NCBI GenBank assembly: GCA_964236445.1
Contig: CAXSDR010000002.1
Span: forward strand, 1 to 64,000
Direction of reading: 5' to 3'
DNA from: CAXSDR01 sp964236445
GTDB taxonomy: Bacteria > Actinomycetota > Actinomycetes > Motilibacterales > Motilibacteraceae
Length of the DNA: 64,000 nt
Position numbers and translations under genes: made by a program. The number at the start of each line of letters is the position of its first letter. Position 1 is the stretch's first letter. Positions 26,208 through 34,824 of this stretch are shown here, piece after piece. The notes under the pieces were generated by a model. The model had not been told where the DNA came from. It did not search any database and saw only the letters and a program-made list of their open reading frames with translations.

Positions 26208-27098
26208 ATGACGACAGCGATAGAACTCGGCGGACTGACCAAGCGCTATGGTGCCGTGACGGCCGTGGACGGCCTGGATCTGCGGATCGAACGCGGAGAG
26301 GTCGTCGCCTTCCTCGGCCCCAACGGAGCAGGCAAGTCGACCACCATCGACATGATGCTCGGCTTGTCCAGGCCCGACGCGGGCGAGGTCCGCGTCCTCG
26401 GGCAGACCCCGCAGCGCGCGGTGGCGCAGGGACGCATCGCCGCCGTTCTGCAGAGCGGTGGCCTGCTCAAGGACGTCACGGTGCGCGAGACGGTCGCCTT
26501 GACCGCCTCGCTGTTCGCGCACTCCCGTCCTGTCGGTGAGGTGCTCGAGCGTGCGGATATCACCGCCATCGGCTCGCGACGCGTGGGCAAGTGCTCCGGC
26601 GGTGAACAGCAACGCCTGCGCTTCGCGATGGCCCTGCTACCCGACCCCGAGCTGCTCGTGCTCGACGAGCCCACCACCGGCATGGACGTCGAGGGCCGTC
26701 GCGCCTTCTGGGGGGCCATCCGCGAGGACGCCTCGAACGGCCGCACGATCGTCTTCGCGACGCACTACCTCGACGAGGCCGATGCCTATGCCGATCGCAT
26801 CGTGCTCGTGCGCCACGGCAAGGTCGTCGCGGACGGCACGGCCTCGCACATCAAGAGCCTCTCGCTGGGGCGTACGGTCCGGGCGACGTTGCCCGCGGCG
26901 GACGCCCACGCACTGTCCGCTCTGCCGGGCGTCGACTCCGTCGAGGTACGCGGCGACACCGTGCTCCTGCAGGCCTCGGACTCCGATGCCGTCGCGCGCC
27001 ACCTGCTGACCCGGACCGCTGCGCGTGACCTCGAAGTCACCTCCCACGGCCTGGAAGACGCCTTCATCGCCCTCACCTCGGATCGGAGCTCGTCATGA
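26208..27098 (+). CDS. ABC transporter ATP-binding protein
   Basis: This 296-aa ABC-2 type ATPase has Walker A GPNGAGKST, Q-loop AAVLQSGGLL, signature CSGGEQQRL, Walker B LLVLDEPTTGMD and H-loop ATHYLDEA. The C-terminal ~70 residues are the accessory domain seen in DrrA/NatA-type exporters. The signature CSGGEQ in place of LSGGQ is a small variation shared by that group. ATG 26208 (MTTAIELGGL) was chosen; the frame extends upstream without conservation. It is the first gene of a four-gene operon with ATGA/GTGA overlaps throughout (ATPase, permease, kinase, regulator). Export of a drug, lipid or antimicrobial peptide is likely. Confidence 0.92.
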   Translation: MTTAIELGGLTKRYGAVTAVDGLDLRIERGEVVAFLGPNGAGKSTTIDMMLGLSRPDAGEVRVLGQTPQRAVAQGRIAAVLQSGGLLKDVTVRETVALTASLFAHSRPVGEVLERADITAIGSRRVGKCSGGEQQRLRFAMALLPDPELLVLDEPTTGMDVEGRRAFWGAIREDASNGRTIVFATHYLDEADAYADRIVLVRHGKVVADGTASHIKSLSLGRTVRATLPAADAHALSALPGVDSVEVRGDTVLLQASDSDAVARHLLTRTAARDLEVTSHGLEDAFIALTSDRSSS

Positions 27099-27889
27099 CC
27101 TCGGTCGGCACCACTCCCACGCAAGCCGCTGCGCCGCGCCGCGAGCCGGCCTTCGGCGGGTTCTCCGTGGGCTTCCTCGCACTGGAGATCCGCCGGATCC
27201 TGCGCAACAAGCGCAGCATGATCTTCACGCTGGTGATGCCGTCGGGCTTCTTCCTGCTCTTCGGGAACTCGGGCAGCGACAGGACGATCAGCGGCGCCGA
27301 CGCCTTGGCCTACACGATGGTGAGCTTCGCGGTCTACGGCGCGATGGTGGCGTGCACGAGTGCCGGCGCCTCGGTCGCCGTGGAGCGGGCGCAGGGCTGG
27401 ACGCGCCAGCTGCGGCTCACCCCGCTGCGACCGCCTGCCTACATCGCCGTGAAAATCCTCGCGGCGCTGACACTCGGTGGCATCGCCATCGTCGTCGTCG
27501 ATGTGGTCGGCGCCCTGCGTGGTGTCGGCCTGCCGTGGCACGTCTGGCTGCTGACCGGGTTGGCCGCTTGGGCCGGCGCCCTCGTCTTCGCCGCGTTCGG
27601 GCTGTTCGTCGGCTATCTCGTTCCGGCGGAGAACGTGATGCAGCTCCTCGGGCCAGCGCTCGCGATCATGGCCTCGCTCGGTGGCGTGTTCATCCCGTTG
27701 CAGTACCTTCCGCACGGGATGCAGCAGCTGGCTCTGTGGCTGCCCGTCTATGGCGTCAGCGCGATCGCCCGCGCCCCCCTCACCGGCGACGCGGTCACGA
27801 TCCGCGAGGTGGCTAACGTGGTGGCGTGGACGCTGATCTTCGGCGGCGGAGCGGCAAGCCTGTTCCGCCGAGACACAGCGAGGGTGTGA
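27095..27889 (+). CDS. ABC-2 type transporter permease
   Basis: This 264-aa protein has six hydrophobic segments in the ABC-2 layout: an amphipathic start (FLALEIRRILRNKRSMIFTL), TM1 MPSGFFLLFG, and a final TM followed by FRRD. The loop VERAQGWTRQLRLTPLRP is a standard family motif. It overlaps the ATPase stop by four bases, so the pair is translationally coupled and forms one exporter. The start is ATG 27095. Confidence 0.9.
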   Translation: MTSVGTTPTQAAAPRREPAFGGFSVGFLALEIRRILRNKRSMIFTLVMPSGFFLLFGNSGSDRTISGADALAYTMVSFAVYGAMVACTSAGASVAVERAQGWTRQLRLTPLRPPAYIAVKILAALTLGGIAIVVVDVVGALRGVGLPWHVWLLTGLAAWAGALVFAAFGLFVGYLVPAENVMQLLGPALAIMASLGGVFIPLQYLPHGMQQLALWLPVYGVSAIARAPLTGDAVTIREVANVVAWTLIFGGGAASLFRRDTARV

Positions 27890-29073
27890 GGATCGTGGCC
27901 GATGCCGACGTGGACCACGACGGCCACGGCGCCGCGTGCCGCCCTGACGTGACGGCCGACCCGTTCGACGCCCCCAGCCGTATGGCGATGATCAGCGGAG
28001 CGATCTGGCTCGTCTTCCTGGCGCAGCCGCTGAGTGCGGCCTGGCACGCCGACAACGTGGTGGCACGGATCGTCGGCGTCACGGCGATTCTCGCGTTCGG
28101 TGCCGCGTACGTCGCGATCTTCCAGTGGATGCGCCAGATCCGGCGCGCCGACCTCCCCGGTCTCTCACGCCGACCGCCGCTCGCACTGGCAGGTCTGTGC
28201 CTGCTCGCAGCCCTCTCCGCGCCGTCAGCCGGGCAGCTGAGCATGACCTGCACGGTCTATGTCGCGGCCGCTTCCATGATGCTGCTCGGCAACGCCCAGC
28301 GGGTCATGGCCCTCGGCGGTCTGCTGGTGGCGGCGGTTGCCATCCCCCTGCTGGTGCCCGGTTGGACGGTGGACCTGGGCATCGTCTTCGGCACCGTTCT
28401 CGCTGCGGTCGCGGTCTTTGCGACGACCAAGGTCTTCGAGCGCAACGCCCAGCTCTCGCTGGCCTACCAAGAGATCGCGCGGCTCGCGGTGAGCGAGGAG
28501 CGAGACCGCATCAGCCGCGACCTGCACGACATCCTGGGTCACAGCCTGACCGTCATCACCGTCAAGGCCGAGCTGGCGGGCCGGTTGCTGCCTGACGATG
28601 CAGGACGAGCCGCTCACGAGATCGCCGACATCGAGCGCCTCGCTCGAGAAGCTCTGGCCGACGTGCGAAGCACGATCAGTGGTCAGCGCCAGGTCACCTT
28701 GGCTGTCGAGATAGCAAACGCACGCTCCGCGCTGTCCGGTGCCGGCATCGAGGCCGACCTCCCGTCCGCCGTGGAGGACGTCGCCGGCGAGCGGCGTGAG
28801 CTCTTCGGCTGGGTAGTTCGCGAGGGCATCACCAACGTCGTGCGGCACAGCGGCGCTGGCCGCTGCATGATCCGCGTCGACGCCGACTGCCTCGAGGTGG
28901 TCGACGACGGCCGAGGACCCGGTGCGAGTTGCGAGCACGGCGAGGGGACCGGCCTGCGTGGTCTGCGCGAACGCGTCCACCGCGCCGGGGGCAGTCTCGT
29001 CATCGCCCCCGCGACCGGGCACCGCGGCTTCGCGCTGCGCGTCGAGATGCCCACCACGCCACGGCCGGCATGA
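27886..29073 (+). CDS. sensor histidine kinase, DesK/NarL-partner type
   Basis: This 395-aa membrane kinase has a Pro/Asp-rich start, five or six TM segments (residues ~30-175), a short coiled linker and a HisKA_3 dimerisation domain with phosphorylatable His214 (ISRDLHDILGHSLTVITV). The HATPase_c domain has the N-box REGITNVVRHS and the G1 box VVDDGRGPG. Multi-TM sensors of this build, like B. subtilis DesK, sense membrane state or a bound lipid or drug. GTG 27886 overlaps the permease stop (GTGA); GTG 27895 is an alternative. It is encoded with the exporter it probably controls. Confidence 0.9.
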   Translation: MRIVADADVDHDGHGAACRPDVTADPFDAPSRMAMISGAIWLVFLAQPLSAAWHADNVVARIVGVTAILAFGAAYVAIFQWMRQIRRADLPGLSRRPPLALAGLCLLAALSAPSAGQLSMTCTVYVAAASMMLLGNAQRVMALGGLLVAAVAIPLLVPGWTVDLGIVFGTVLAAVAVFATTKVFERNAQLSLAYQEIARLAVSEERDRISRDLHDILGHSLTVITVKAELAGRLLPDDAGRAAHEIADIERLAREALADVRSTISGQRQVTLAVEIANARSALSGAGIEADLPSAVEDVAGERRELFGWVVREGITNVVRHSGAGRCMIRVDADCLEVVDDGRGPGASCEHGEGTGLRGLRERVHRAGGSLVIAPATGHRGFALRVEMPTTPRPA

Positions 29074-29690
29074 CCGGGCTGCGGCTGTTGCTCGCCGATG
29101 ACCAAGCACTCGTCCGGGGCGCTCTCGCAGCCCTGCTCAACCTCGAGAACGACATGAGCGTCGTCGCCGAGGTGGGTCGCGGCGACGACGTCGTGCCCGC
29201 GGCGCGACGAACGGCACCCGACGTCGCGCTGCTCGACGTGGAGATGCCCGGCCTCGACGGCATAGCCGCCACGTCGATGCTGCGGGCCGCGGTGCCGGAT
29301 TGTCGGGTCCTCATCGTGACCACGTTCGGTCGCCCGGGCTATCTGCGTCGCGGCATGGAGGCCGGGGCCAGCGGGTTCGTGGTGAAGGACACTCCTGCCA
29401 GGCAGCTCGCCGACGCGGTGCGACGCGTGCATGCCGGCCTGCGTGTCGTCGACCCTGCCCTGGCCGCGGAGACCCTCGCCGCCGGCTTCACCCCCTTGAC
29501 CCCGCGCGAGACCCAGACGCTTCGTGCGGCGAAGGAGGGCGGCACGGTGGCCGACATCGCCGGAACGCTGCACCTCTCGGAAGGGACCGTACGCAACCTG
29601 CTCTCCGCCGCCATTGGCAAGACGGGGGCGCGAACCCGGGCCGAAGCGGTGCGTCTCGCCGAGGAGAACGGCTGGCTGCTCGCGACATGA
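29070..29690 (+). CDS. response regulator, LuxR/NarL family (DesR-like)
   Basis: This 206-aa protein has an N-terminal receiver with acidic pair Asp10-Asp11, phospho-acceptor Asp56 (LLDVEMPG), Thr in VTTFGRPGYL and Lys in VVKDTPARQL. The C-terminal LuxR-type HTH reads LTPRETQTLRAAKEGGTVAD followed by LHLSEGTVRNLLSAAIGKTG. The closest described architecture is DesR, partner of DesK. ATG 29070 overlaps the kinase stop by four bases. Its likely target is the palindrome at 26136-26147 in front of the operon. Confidence 0.92.
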   Translation: MTGLRLLLADDQALVRGALAALLNLENDMSVVAEVGRGDDVVPAARRTAPDVALLDVEMPGLDGIAATSMLRAAVPDCRVLIVTTFGRPGYLRRGMEAGASGFVVKDTPARQLADAVRRVHAGLRVVDPALAAETLAAGFTPLTPRETQTLRAAKEGGTVADIAGTLHLSEGTVRNLLSAAIGKTGARTRAEAVRLAEENGWLLAT

Positions 29691-29710
29691 CGCTCGGAGC
29701 CGCCGGACCC

Positions 29711-30478
29711 TCACGAGCCAGGCAGCCGGGAGTCCATCTCCCACACCAGGATCTCTGCGTCTGAACCGGCCGTGACCCGTTGGCCCTGCGCTGCGCGCAG
29801 TCGAGCCGCATCACCGACGGTGAGGGCGCCACTGCCCTCGAGGTCGACCTCGCCGCGCGCGACGAAGAGATGCACGAAGTCGGCATCGGGCACCGCGACG
29901 GTCTGACCCGCCTGCAGTCGGGCGACGTACAGCGCCGCACCACGCTGGTGGATCGAGATCGCGCGAGTGTCAGCATGCCGGGGCCTTCCTGACGCGACAG
30001 TGACAAGCCCGCCGCGGGCGAGCTCCTCGCTCACGTCGAGCTCCTCATAGCCCGGCACCACACCACGCTCGTCCGGCATGACCCACATCTGGACGAAGTG
30101 CACGGGGCGCCGGTGCACCTCGCCCGACACCGTCCACGAGTCGTTCTTCTCGCTGTGCGCGATGCCCGAGCCGGCGCTCATGCGCTGGGCGAGCCCAGGC
30201 TGGATGACACCGCTGTGCCCTTCGCTGTCCTGATGGACGAGCGAGCCTTCGAGCACCCAGGTGACGATCTCCATGTCACGGTGCGGATGCGTGTCGAAGC
30301 CCGCGCCGGGTGCCACCCGGTCGTCGTTGTTGACCAGGAGAAGTCCGAACCCGCCGTTGTGCGGGTCGTAGTGCGGACCGAACGAGAAGGAGTGCGCCGA
30401 GTCGAGCCAGTCGGTGCGCGTCGAGAACCGCTCGTTCGCCCGATGGACGACGACGGACGGAGTCCGCGAGGAGGTCAT
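29711..30478 (-). CDS. pirin family protein
   Basis: This 255-aa bicupin-fold protein has N-terminal cupin iron ligands visible in FDTHPHRDMEIVTWVLEG and LVHQDSEGH, and GSGIAHSEKND gives the fourth region. Pirins bind Fe(II); some act as quercetin dioxygenases and others modulate partner enzymes, including pyruvate dehydrogenase E1 in Serratia. The start at ATG 30478 overlaps the stop of the PHP gene by four bases (ATGA), so this is the second gene of a two-gene operon; the longer start at 30496 lies further inside the PHP gene. The specific role is unknown. Confidence 0.9.
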   Translation of the reverse strand: MTSSRTPSVVVHRANERFSTRTDWLDSAHSFSFGPHYDPHNGGFGLLLVNNDDRVAPGAGFDTHPHRDMEIVTWVLEGSLVHQDSEGHSGVIQPGLAQRMSAGSGIAHSEKNDSWTVSGEVHRRPVHFVQMWVMPDERGVVPGYEELDVSEELARGGLVTVASGRPRHADTRAISIHQRGAALYVARLQAGQTVAVPDADFVHLFVARGEVDLEGSGALTVGDAARLRAAQGQRVTAGSDAEILVWEMDSRLPGS

Positions 30479-31503
30479 GCGGCTCGCCCGGTCCACGCCA
30501 GCAGCTCCTCGACCGATCGGGCGTTGACGACGGCCTCGACCGGGACGCCGCAGGCCGCCGCGCGCTCGCAGCCGAAGGGCTGCCAGTCGAGCTGGCCGGG
30601 AGCGTGGGCATCGGTGTCGATCGAGACGAGACAGCCGGCCTCGATCGCCAGCCGCAGCAGACGTTTCGGAGGGTCCAGCCGTTCGGGGCGGCAGTTGATC
30701 TCGACCGCGACCCCGTTCTCGGCGCAGGCGGCGAACACGGCGGCCGCGTCGAAGTCGGACTCGGGGCGCGTACGCCCACCCCGCCCCCCGGCGGTCACGT
30801 TGCGCCCGGTGCAGTGACCGAGGACGTCGGCGTGCGGGTTGCGCACGGCCGCCAGCATGCGCGCCGTCATCTCGGCCCGCGGCGCCCGTAGCTTCGAGTG
30901 CACGCTGGCGACGACGACGTCGAGCCGCGCGAGCAGCTCGTCTGTCTGGTCGAGGCCGCCGTCGTCGAGAATGTCCACCTCGATGCCCGTGAGGATGCGG
31001 AAAGGCGCCAGCTCGGCGTTGAGCCGGGCGACGACATCGAGCTGCTCGCGCAGGCGCTCAGCGGAAAGTCCACGCGCCACGGTCAACCGCGGCGAGTGGT
31101 CGGTCAGAGCGATGTAGTCGTGCCCGATTTCTTGAGCGGCGAGCGCCATGTCGAGAATCGGGCTGCCGCCGTCGGACCACTCGGAGTGCGTGTGCAGGTC
31201 GCCGCGCAGCGCGGACCGCAGCTCCTGGCCCCCTTCGACGACGGGCCGTCCGCCGGTGGCCTCGAGCCGGCGCAGATAGACCGGGATCTCGCCGGCGAGC
31301 GCCTCCGCTATCACCGTTGCAGTGACCTTGCCGACGCCGCGCAGGTCGGTGAGCGTCCCCACCGAGGCCCGCGTCGCCAGCTCGTCCACCGACATCGCCT
31401 CGATGACCTCCGCGGCGCCGCGGAACGCGCGTACGCGATAGGTCGGTTCGTGGGCGCGCTCCAGCAGGAAGGCGATGCGACACAGGGCTGCGATCGGCTC
31501 CAT
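30475..31503 (-). CDS. PHP-domain phosphoesterase with helix-hairpin-helix start
   Basis: This 342-aa protein has an N-terminal ~75 residues resembling the HhH region of DNA polymerase X/beta (LLERAHEPTYRVRAFRGAAE, LTDLRGVGKVTATVIAEAL). The PHP domain follows, with metal motifs DLHTHSEWSDG, ALTDHSPRLTVARG, GIEVDIL, VASVHSKLR, LGHCTGRN, EINCRPERLD and DTDAHAPGQLD. It is therefore a polX-like protein lacking the polymerase domain. A role in DNA end processing is inferred; the metal centre looks complete. ATG 31503 (MEPIAALCR) is used because upstream sequence is divergent promoter DNA. It is the first gene of the pair with pirin. Confidence 0.88.
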   Translation of the reverse strand: MEPIAALCRIAFLLERAHEPTYRVRAFRGAAEVIEAMSVDELATRASVGTLTDLRGVGKVTATVIAEALAGEIPVYLRRLEATGGRPVVEGGQELRSALRGDLHTHSEWSDGGSPILDMALAAQEIGHDYIALTDHSPRLTVARGLSAERLREQLDVVARLNAELAPFRILTGIEVDILDDGGLDQTDELLARLDVVVASVHSKLRAPRAEMTARMLAAVRNPHADVLGHCTGRNVTAGGRGGRTRPESDFDAAAVFAACAENGVAVEINCRPERLDPPKRLLRLAIEAGCLVSIDTDAHAPGQLDWQPFGCERAAACGVPVEAVVNARSVEELLAWTGRAA

Positions 31504-31554
31504 GCCCAGGACGCTAACAGCGACCCGGGTTGACGGGCTCGACAGACTGAGGGG

Positions 31555-32196
31555 GTGCAGAGTCGACCCACGCGCGTGTTCCTGCTCGACGACCACGAGC
31601 TCGTGCGACGCGGCTTGCGCGAGCTGTTGGAACCCGAGGCTGATCTCGAGATCGTCGGCGAGGCGGCATCGGCTGCCCAGGCGCTGGCTCGGGTGCCCGC
31701 GCTCAAGCCCGACGTCGCCGTGCTCGACGCCAGGCTCGGTGACGGCTCCGGCATCGACGTCTGCCGCGAGCTGCGTTCCGCGATTCCCGACCTGGCCGTC
31801 ATCATTCTCACGTCGTTCGCCGACGAGGACGCTTTGTTCGCCGCGATCATGGCGGGCGCATCCGGCTATGTGCTCAAGGACGTGCATGGTGACGACCTCG
31901 TCAACGCCATCCGCAGCGTCGCCGCCGGCAACTCGCTGCTCGATCCCGCCGTCACGCGCAAGGTGCTCGAACGCATCCGCAACGGCAAGCCCAAGGATGC
32001 GGCGCTGGGCAGCCTCGGCGAGCAGGAGCGGCGGGTCCTCGACCTCATCGGTGAAGGCTTGACGAACCGGCAGATCGCCGAGCAGATGTTCCTGTCCGAG
32101 AAGACGGTGAAGAACTACGTCAGTGCCGTCTTCTCGAAGCTCGGCCTGCAACGCCGCACACAGGCTGCCGTCTACGCGTCCAAGCTGCGGGGCTGA
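31555..32196 (+). CDS. devR: response regulator, DevR/DosR-like
   Basis: This 213-aa NarL/FixJ-type regulator has acidic pair Asp12-Asp13, phospho-acceptor Asp58 (AVLDARLGDG), Thr86 and Lys108 (VLKDV). The C-terminal HTH has EGLTNRQIAEQMFLSEKTVK followed by NYVSAVFSKLGLQRRTQAA, closely like the DevR/DosR recognition region. DosR governs the hypoxia, NO and CO dormancy response in mycobacteria. The start is GTG 31555. The assignment as DevR rather than another NarL type rests on the HTH, on the DevS-like kinase 0.5 kb downstream on the other strand, and on DosR-like boxes in the neighbouring promoters. Confidence 0.85.
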   Translation: MQSRPTRVFLLDDHELVRRGLRELLEPEADLEIVGEAASAAQALARVPALKPDVAVLDARLGDGSGIDVCRELRSAIPDLAVIILTSFADEDALFAAIMAGASGYVLKDVHGDDLVNAIRSVAAGNSLLDPAVTRKVLERIRNGKPKDAALGSLGEQERRVLDLIGEGLTNRQIAEQMFLSEKTVKNYVSAVFSKLGLQRRTQAAVYASKLRG

Positions 32197-32210
32197 CGTC
32201 CTCTCTCCAC

Positions 32211-32224
32211 GGGACCTTCGCCCC
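32211..32224 (+). promoter_or_regulatory. DosR-like box upstream of flavin protein
   Basis: GGGACCTTCGCCCC fits the DosR pattern GGGAC-N4-GNCCC. It lies 35 bases before the ATG of the PNPOx-like gene at 32260, downstream of the devR stop. Confidence 0.55.
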
Positions 32225-32259
32225 TGACGAATGCTGGCCTCAGCAGCGACCATCGAGTC

Positions 32260-32697
32260 ATGAAGGTGAACCTGCTCGCTGAGCTGACGCGCGCGGAGTG
32301 CATGGCATTGCTGCGCACCGTGCCGATCGGGCGAGCCGTCTACACCGACGAAGCGCTTCCCGTGTGCTCGCCGGTCGCCTTCATCGTCGACGGTTCCAGC
32401 CTCGTGTTCCGTACGCGAGAAGGCTCGCGCATCGCGAGCTCCGTGCTCGACGCCGTCATCGCGTTCGAGGCGGACGACTACGACGCGACGACCCACGCCG
32501 GGTGGAGCGTCCTGGTGACGGGGACGGCCACCGTCGTTCGCGACAGCGCGACCATCGCGCGCCTGGAAGACACCTCGCCTCCGCCGTGGGTCGTCGAGCG
32601 GACCTGCTGGATCAGGATCGTGCCGACGCTCGTGCGCGGACATCACCTGCTCCGGGACCCCCAACCGCTCGCGGCGTCAGACCGGGTCGGGTCCTGA
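32260..32697 (+). CDS. PNPOx-like flavin-binding split-barrel protein (first of three)
   Basis: This 145-aa protein is of the pyridoxamine 5'-phosphate oxidase-like, F420/FMN-binding type. The pattern is LTRAECMALLRTVPIGRAVY, then PVAFIVDGSSLVFRTREGSR, VIAFEADDYDATTHAGWSVL, VTGTA and a final CWIRIVPTLVRG. Such proteins are abundant in the mycobacterial DosR regulon (Rv2004c/Rv3131-type neighbours). The flavin or deazaflavin cofactor is inferred. The 3' end overlaps that of the convergent kinase by 21 bases. A DosR-like box stands in its promoter. Confidence 0.82.
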   Translation: MKVNLLAELTRAECMALLRTVPIGRAVYTDEALPVCSPVAFIVDGSSLVFRTREGSRIASSVLDAVIAFEADDYDATTHAGWSVLVTGTATVVRDSATIARLEDTSPPPWVVERTCWIRIVPTLVRGHHLLRDPQPLAASDRVGS

Positions 32698-34389
32698 CCC
32701 CACCCGCTCGAGCGGAACTCGCCAGGTCAGCCGGGTCCCTGGCCCGTCGGCACGGCGACCGACCTCGAAAGACCCACCCGCGAGCTGCGCCCTCGCCGCC
32801 ATGTTGCTGAGCCCGCTGCGTCGGCCACCGGGCTCGATCCCGCTGCCGTCGTCGAGAACTGCCACCGACAGCCCGTCATCGCTCACCACGACCTCGACGC
32901 GCGCGGCGGCTGCACCGGCGTGCCGGGCAGCATTGGCGAGTCCCTCCCGCACGACGGCGACGACGTCCTCGTGCAGCGACTCGGGGACACGTTCGGTGGG
33001 CCCCGTCACCTCGAGCTCGGGCGCGAACCCCAGCGACCCCTCGGCGGCCGCCGCGACTGCTTCGAGGTCGGTGTCGAGGTCGCCCTCGCCGGGGCGCCGG
33101 TGCAGGCGGAAGATCGTGCGCCGGATGTCCTTGACCGTCGCGTCGAGATCGTCGACGACACGCGCCGAGCGGCGAGAGCGTTCGTCCTCGGAGAGCGTCG
33201 ACCGCGAGAGTCCCCGCAGGGAGAGCCCGGCCGCGAACAGCCGTTGCACCACCGAGTCGTGCAGGTCGCGTGCGATGCGGTCGCGGTCTTCATAGACGGC
33301 GATCCGGGCGCGGTCGCTCTGGGCACGACCGAGGGCCAGGGCCAGGGCAGCCTGCTCGGCAAAGCCGGCGATCATGCGCATCTCCTGGTCGTCCACCCCG
33401 TGCCTGTGCTCGCGGGCCCAGGCGACGAGAAGGGCCCCACGAGCCGCGGGCTCAGGATCGAGCGGGGCGAGGATCACGCGTCGCAGGGAAGGTCCCAGAA
33501 CGGGCACGGTGCCCGACAGCAGCGGTGCCCCGGTGCGGAGCATCTCGGCGAACGGCCCCGCCACGGGCACGAGGGCGTCCTGCAGCTGCGCGGCGTTGGC
33601 GCCGTCCACCACCTCGATGATCAGCTCACCGTCATCGGAGGGAAGCAGCACAGCCGCCACGTCCGCGTCAGCGGTCTCACGGGCGAGCCGTGCGACCAGG
33701 GCGAGCACCTCGGCGCGACCCCCACGACGGAGCAGCGTCGTCGTGATGGTGGCCGCCGCCTCGAGCCACCGGTGGCGCCGTTCACTCTGCGCAAACAAGC
33801 GCGCCTTGTCGACAGCCGTCCCGGCGACGAGGGCGAGGGCTCCGACGACGTTCTCGTCCTCCTGGGTGAAGCTCCCGCCGCCACGCTTCTCCGACAGATA
33901 GAGGTTGCCGAACACGTTGCCTCCCACCCGCACGGGGACGCCGAGAAAGGTGTGCATCGGAGGGTGATGGGGCGGAAAGCCGTGCGATCTGGGGTGCTGG
34001 GCGATGTCGTCCATGCGCAGGGGACGCGGCTCGTCGATGAGCACGCCGAGAACGCCATGCCCGCGCGGCAGGTCACCGATCGCCTCGCGCTGGGCGTCGG
34101 TCAGGCCATGGGTCACGAACTCGACGAGACCGCCGGAGCTCCGCTGGTCACCGATGACGCCGAGGGCGCCGTACTCCGCGTCGGCAAGAGTGCACGCCGC
34201 AGCCACGATGCGCTGGAGCACGGCCGGCAGGTCGAGGTCGGCGGTCACGGCGACGACGGCCTCGAGCAGGGCGCGTACGCGCGTGTGCTCCGCGTTCGCC
34301 GCACCTGCCCGCAGGCGGAGCGCCGCGAGCAGGTCGTCGAGGTCCAGGCTGCCTGCGCCTGAGGGGACTGCGGACGCAGGGTCATCCAT
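32677..34389 (-). CDS. devS: GAF-GAF sensor histidine kinase, DevS/DosS-like
   Basis: This 570-aa soluble kinase has GAF-A at residues ~40-200, with the DosS-type segment FPPHHPPMHTFLGVPVRVGG and FGNLYLSEKRGGGSFTQED; in DosS a histidine in this region binds haem. GAF-B is at ~215-360. HisKA_3 follows with His377 (DRIARDLHDSVVQRLFAAGL), then HATPase with VREGLANAARHAG and VLDDGSGIEPGG. By analogy it senses O2, NO, CO or redox state through haem and phosphorylates the DevR-like regulator. It lies 21 bases after the PNPOx gene 34411-34824 on the same strand, giving a DoxX-PNPOx-kinase operon. The haem is inference. Confidence 0.88.
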   Translation of the reverse strand: MDDPASAVPSGAGSLDLDDLLAALRLRAGAANAEHTRVRALLEAVVAVTADLDLPAVLQRIVAAACTLADAEYGALGVIGDQRSSGGLVEFVTHGLTDAQREAIGDLPRGHGVLGVLIDEPRPLRMDDIAQHPRSHGFPPHHPPMHTFLGVPVRVGGNVFGNLYLSEKRGGGSFTQEDENVVGALALVAGTAVDKARLFAQSERRHRWLEAAATITTTLLRRGGRAEVLALVARLARETADADVAAVLLPSDDGELIIEVVDGANAAQLQDALVPVAGPFAEMLRTGAPLLSGTVPVLGPSLRRVILAPLDPEPAARGALLVAWAREHRHGVDDQEMRMIAGFAEQAALALALGRAQSDRARIAVYEDRDRIARDLHDSVVQRLFAAGLSLRGLSRSTLSEDERSRRSARVVDDLDATVKDIRRTIFRLHRRPGEGDLDTDLEAVAAAAEGSLGFAPELEVTGPTERVPESLHEDVVAVVREGLANAARHAGAAAARVEVVVSDDGLSVAVLDDGSGIEPGGRRSGLSNMAARAQLAGGSFEVGRRADGPGTRLTWRVPLERVGSGPDPV

Positions 34390-34410
34390 GCCGTGAGACT
34401 AGACGCGGGT

Positions 34411-34824
34411 CTAGGAGTCGGTATGGCCAACCGTTCGGCCGGTCGTCTCCCGGGCATGGACCACGACCCAGAGGGGACGCTGCGTGTCGTCCGCCCAGGG
34501 CTCCAGACCGGAGGCGTCGAGGCGTGCGAGGTGGTGCGCGTCCGAGACCGCGTCGGCCCATCCCTTGACGACGACGCTGCTCCCCTGACGACCCGACTCG
34601 TCGAGATCGTCGACCTCGAACGTGACGTTGTCGAACTGCGTCGCGGGAACCAGCTTTGTGCCACCGGTGGTGCGAAAAGCGATGTCGCTGCCGTCGACGA
34701 CGTAGTTGACCGGAAACACCTCGATCACCCCGCCGAGAACGAAGGCGAAGCGACCGACATCGAGGGAGCGGAGCAGCTGAGCACACTGCTCCGCATCCAG
34801 CTCCCGAACTGACCTCGGGCTCAC
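34411..34824 (-). CDS. PNPOx-like flavin-binding split-barrel protein (second of three)
   Basis: This 137-aa paralogue of the 32260 protein reads SVRELDAEQCAQLLRSLDVG, VNYVVDGSDIAFRTTGGTKL, VTFEVDDLDESGRQGSSVVV and VKGWADAV. GTG 34824 abuts the DoxX stop (TAG at 34827-34825) and the kinase starts 21 bases after its end, so it is the middle gene of an operon. A weak inverted repeat CTAGAC/GTCTAG overlaps its stop codon. A redox-enzyme role under low oxygen is inferred from context. Confidence 0.8.
   Translation of the reverse strand: MSPRSVRELDAEQCAQLLRSLDVGRFAFVLGGVIEVFPVNYVVDGSDIAFRTTGGTKLVPATQFDNVTFEVDDLDESGRQGSSVVVKGWADAVSDAHHLARLDASGLEPWADDTQRPLWVVVHARETTGRTVGHTDS

Noticed and set aside
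34396..34413. CTAGAC-N4-GTCTAG inverted repeat at the PNPOx/kinase junction
   Set aside because: A terminator here would cut the DoxX-PNPOx-kinase operon after 21 bases; the stem is only 6 bp, so I did not list it as one.
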